Below are positions 62,613-64,000 of a stretch of DNA of 64,000 nucleotides, piece after piece (the first letter of the stretch is position 1; each line of letters begins with the position of its first letter). The position numbers and the translations under genes are program-made. This DNA is from JACPVF01 sp964502095. Lineage in GTDB: Bacteria; Chloroflexota; Anaerolineae; Anaerolineales; Villigracilaceae. The notes beneath the pieces are model-generated. The model saw only the letters and a list, made by a program, of their open reading frames with translations. It had not been told where the DNA came from and made no database searches. Where the stretch lies: positions 1 to 64,000 of the forward strand of contig CAZCUF010000005.1 in NCBI GenBank assembly GCA_964502095.1, written 5' to 3'.

Positions 62613-63557
62613 ATGAAACGTTTTCTGTTCATCATTTTGGTAGCCGCGTTCGCGCTGACTGCCTGCAGTGCGGGCGGTGCCCGCGCTACCCAGTCGCCGG
62701 TCATGGAAATGCCTGCCGCGACTCAAGGTGTTGACTTTGGCTATAGTGCCGCCGCGCCTGCGGCACAGGAAGATTTTAAGTCCGTTACGGATGCGGCTGG
62801 AAATCAGATTCCAGCCAACGCGAATCGCCTGGTGATCAAAAACGCCGAGTTGACCATCGTGGTCGCGGATGTGAATGCCCGTGTCAAAGCCATCGAAACG
62901 ATGACTAATGGCATGGGCGGTTTCGTCGTTTCATCCAACACATATCAAACCTATGCGGATAATGGCGTAAAAGTTCCGCAGGCGACAATCGCAGTGCGCG
63001 TTCCTGCCGATAAACTGGATAGCGCGCTCGATCAGATCAAGGCGAACACAGTCGAGGTGCCGAGCGAGGATGTCACCGGCCAGGATGTGACCGATCGCTA
63101 TGTGGACCTGCAGTCACAGTTGAAGGCCAAGGAAGCGGCCGAGGTCCAGTTGCTGAAGATCATGGAGAACGCCACCAAAACCGAAGACGTGCTGGCGGTT
63201 TATCAGCAATTACAGCAGGTGCAGAGCGATATCGAGGTGTTGAAAGGCCAGATCAAATATTATGAGCAGTCTGCCGCGCTGTCTTCCATCAGCGTGACGG
63301 TTGTCGCCGAGCAGGGCATCCAGCCCATCCAAATCGGCGGCTGGCGGCCGGCTGGCACGGCTCGCGACGCCATTCAGGAATTGATCCATTTCCTGCAAAG
63401 CTTTGCCGATTTCCTGATCGTTTTCTTCCTGAAGGATTTGTGGGAAATCCTGCTCCTGCTGTTGCCGTTCTATGTTCTGTTCCTGATCGGCCGCGCCATA
63501 TACCGCAAAGTGCGCCGCAGTAAGAAACCCGCGGACACACCGCCTGCTGAAAAGTAA
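62613..63557 (+). CDS. DUF4349 lipoprotein
   Basis: A 314-residue lipoprotein (lipobox ALTAC, Cys18). A short low-complexity spacer leads to the DUF4349 domain (NRLVIKNAELTIVVADVNAR, ATIAVRVPADKLDSALDQI, TGQDVTDRYVDLQSQLKAKE), which contains a predicted coiled coil (about 165-215). A C-terminal membrane helix (about 268-292) and a basic tail follow. Family function is unknown, and roles in the cell envelope are assumed. GAGGAGAAG precedes the ATG. Confidence 0.88.
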   Translation: MKRFLFIILVAAFALTACSAGGARATQSPVMEMPAATQGVDFGYSAAAPAAQEDFKSVTDAAGNQIPANANRLVIKNAELTIVVADVNARVKAIETMTNGMGGFVVSSNTYQTYADNGVKVPQATIAVRVPADKLDSALDQIKANTVEVPSEDVTGQDVTDRYVDLQSQLKAKEAAEVQLLKIMENATKTEDVLAVYQQLQQVQSDIEVLKGQIKYYEQSAALSSISVTVVAEQGIQPIQIGGWRPAGTARDAIQELIHFLQSFADFLIVFFLKDLWEILLLLLPFYVLFLIGRAIYRKVRRSKKPADTPPAEK

Positions 63558-63568
63558 TTGATTTTTGT

Positions 63569-63597
63569 GCAGGGGCAGGCCTCAAACCTGCCCCTGC
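63569..63597 (+). terminator. Terminator after the DUF4349 gene
   Basis: A perfect 11-bp stem GCAGGGGCAGG/CCTGCCCCTGC with a 7-nt loop, followed by TTTGCTTT, 11 bp after the stop codon. Confidence 0.9.
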
Positions 63598-63604
63598 TTT
63601 GCTT

Positions 63605-63610
63605 TATAAT
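63605..63610 (+). promoter_or_regulatory. -10 box of rsmG, probably leaderless
   Basis: A perfect TATAAT immediately after the preceding terminator ends 8 nt before the ATG at 63619. No ribosome binding site is present. Confidence 0.5.
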
Positions 63611-63618
63611 CTCTGTAA

Positions 63619-64000
63619 ATGGAAAAACTCGTCCGCGCGGCGCAGGAGCTTTTCAACGTTCACTTGACGGGGCGGCAGGTGATGGCGTTAATCACCTATG
63701 AACGCGAATTGCTGGAGTGGAATCAAAAATTCAACCTGACGGCTCTGCGCGATACCGAGTCAATTCGCACCAAACATTTTCTGGATTCGTTTTCGTGTGT
63801 GCTGGCGTGGAAGGCGGTGCCTCCCTCCCGCCTGGTGGACGTTGGCACGGGCGCGGGCTTTCCGGGCCTGCCTCTCAAGATTTTGTACCCCAATTTGCAT
63901 TTAACCTTGATCGAATCGGTTGGCAAGAAAGCCATGTTCTGCCAGCACATTGTCGGCGTGCTGAGACTCGAGGGCGTGGATGTGATTCAAGCGCGCGTCG
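63619..64000 (+). CDS. rsmG: 16S rRNA (guanine-N7) methyltransferase RsmG, 3' partial
   Basis: The frame stays open to the window end, giving 127 codons. It begins MEKLVRAAQELFNVHL and has the family landmarks LLEWNQKFNLTALRD, KHFLDSFS and the SAM-binding LVDVGTGAGFPGLPLKI, followed by LTLIESVGKKAMF. RsmG methylates G527 in the 530 loop of 16S rRNA. The remainder lies beyond the window. Confidence 0.94.
   Translation, partial: MEKLVRAAQELFNVHLTGRQVMALITYERELLEWNQKFNLTALRDTESIRTKHFLDSFSCVLAWKAVPPSRLVDVGTGAGFPGLPLKILYPNLHLTLIESVGKKAMFCQHIVGVLRLEGVDVIQARV

Overview
The window looks like a chromosomal segment of a Chloroflexota bacterium, most likely class Anaerolineae. This is inferred from the style of the solute-binding lipoproteins, the Pro/Thr-rich low-complexity tails, SUMF1-type lipoproteins with TIR remnants, ECF sigma/DUF5667-like pairs, a one-piece GlyQS and a full 14-gene nuo operon. 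No rRNA is present, so the placement is an inference. Genes are dense and the base composition is moderately GC-rich, except for a visibly AT-richer island around 17.1-21.2 kb.

Layout. 1-10.9 kb: a peptide-type ABC transporter with a binding protein of unusual architecture cut by the window start, two permeases, a membrane-anchored cytochrome c, two more binding lipoproteins and two ATPases. 10.9-16.0 kb: a response regulator, tRNA-Gln, glmU, cdd, recO and a convergent FAD-dependent reductase. 16.1-21.2 kb is an accessory zone: a Pro/Thr-repeat membrane protein, a MITE-like element, a lipoprotein with two near-identical SUMF1 domains, a decayed TIR fragment, and a minus-strand DUF5131 (Gp37/Gp68) plus three-Cys-motif partner (TcmP-like) gene pair. 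21.3-30.8 kb: fused glyQS with three in-frame repeat insertions, an ECF sigma factor with a membrane partner, an EmrE-like/YkoP-like pair, then dnaG-rpoD.

30.9-45.4 kb holds nuoA-N in canonical order, mostly with 4-bp start/stop overlaps, behind one recognisable promoter and closed by a strong terminator. It encodes the complete proton-pumping NADH:quinone oxidoreductase. 45.5-56.3 kb holds single housekeeping genes: HAD hydrolases, lipA, nfeD-like, thrC, a GAF/PAS histidine kinase, a degenerate metallo-beta-lactamase-fold protein, asparaginase, nth and a YbaK-type deacylase. 56.3-60.5 kb: an Rrf2 regulator and pstSCAB with no phoU. 60.6-64 kb: coaBC, a metallophosphoesterase, a DUF4349 lipoprotein and the start of rsmG.

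The best candidates for something undescribed are the DUF5131/TcmP-like pair next to TIR and SUMF1 debris, the repeat elements inserted in frame into glyQS, and the one-and-a-half-copy binding protein at the left edge. Many single genes show a -10 box 6-10 nt before the ATG and no ribosome binding site, suggesting frequent leaderless transcription.
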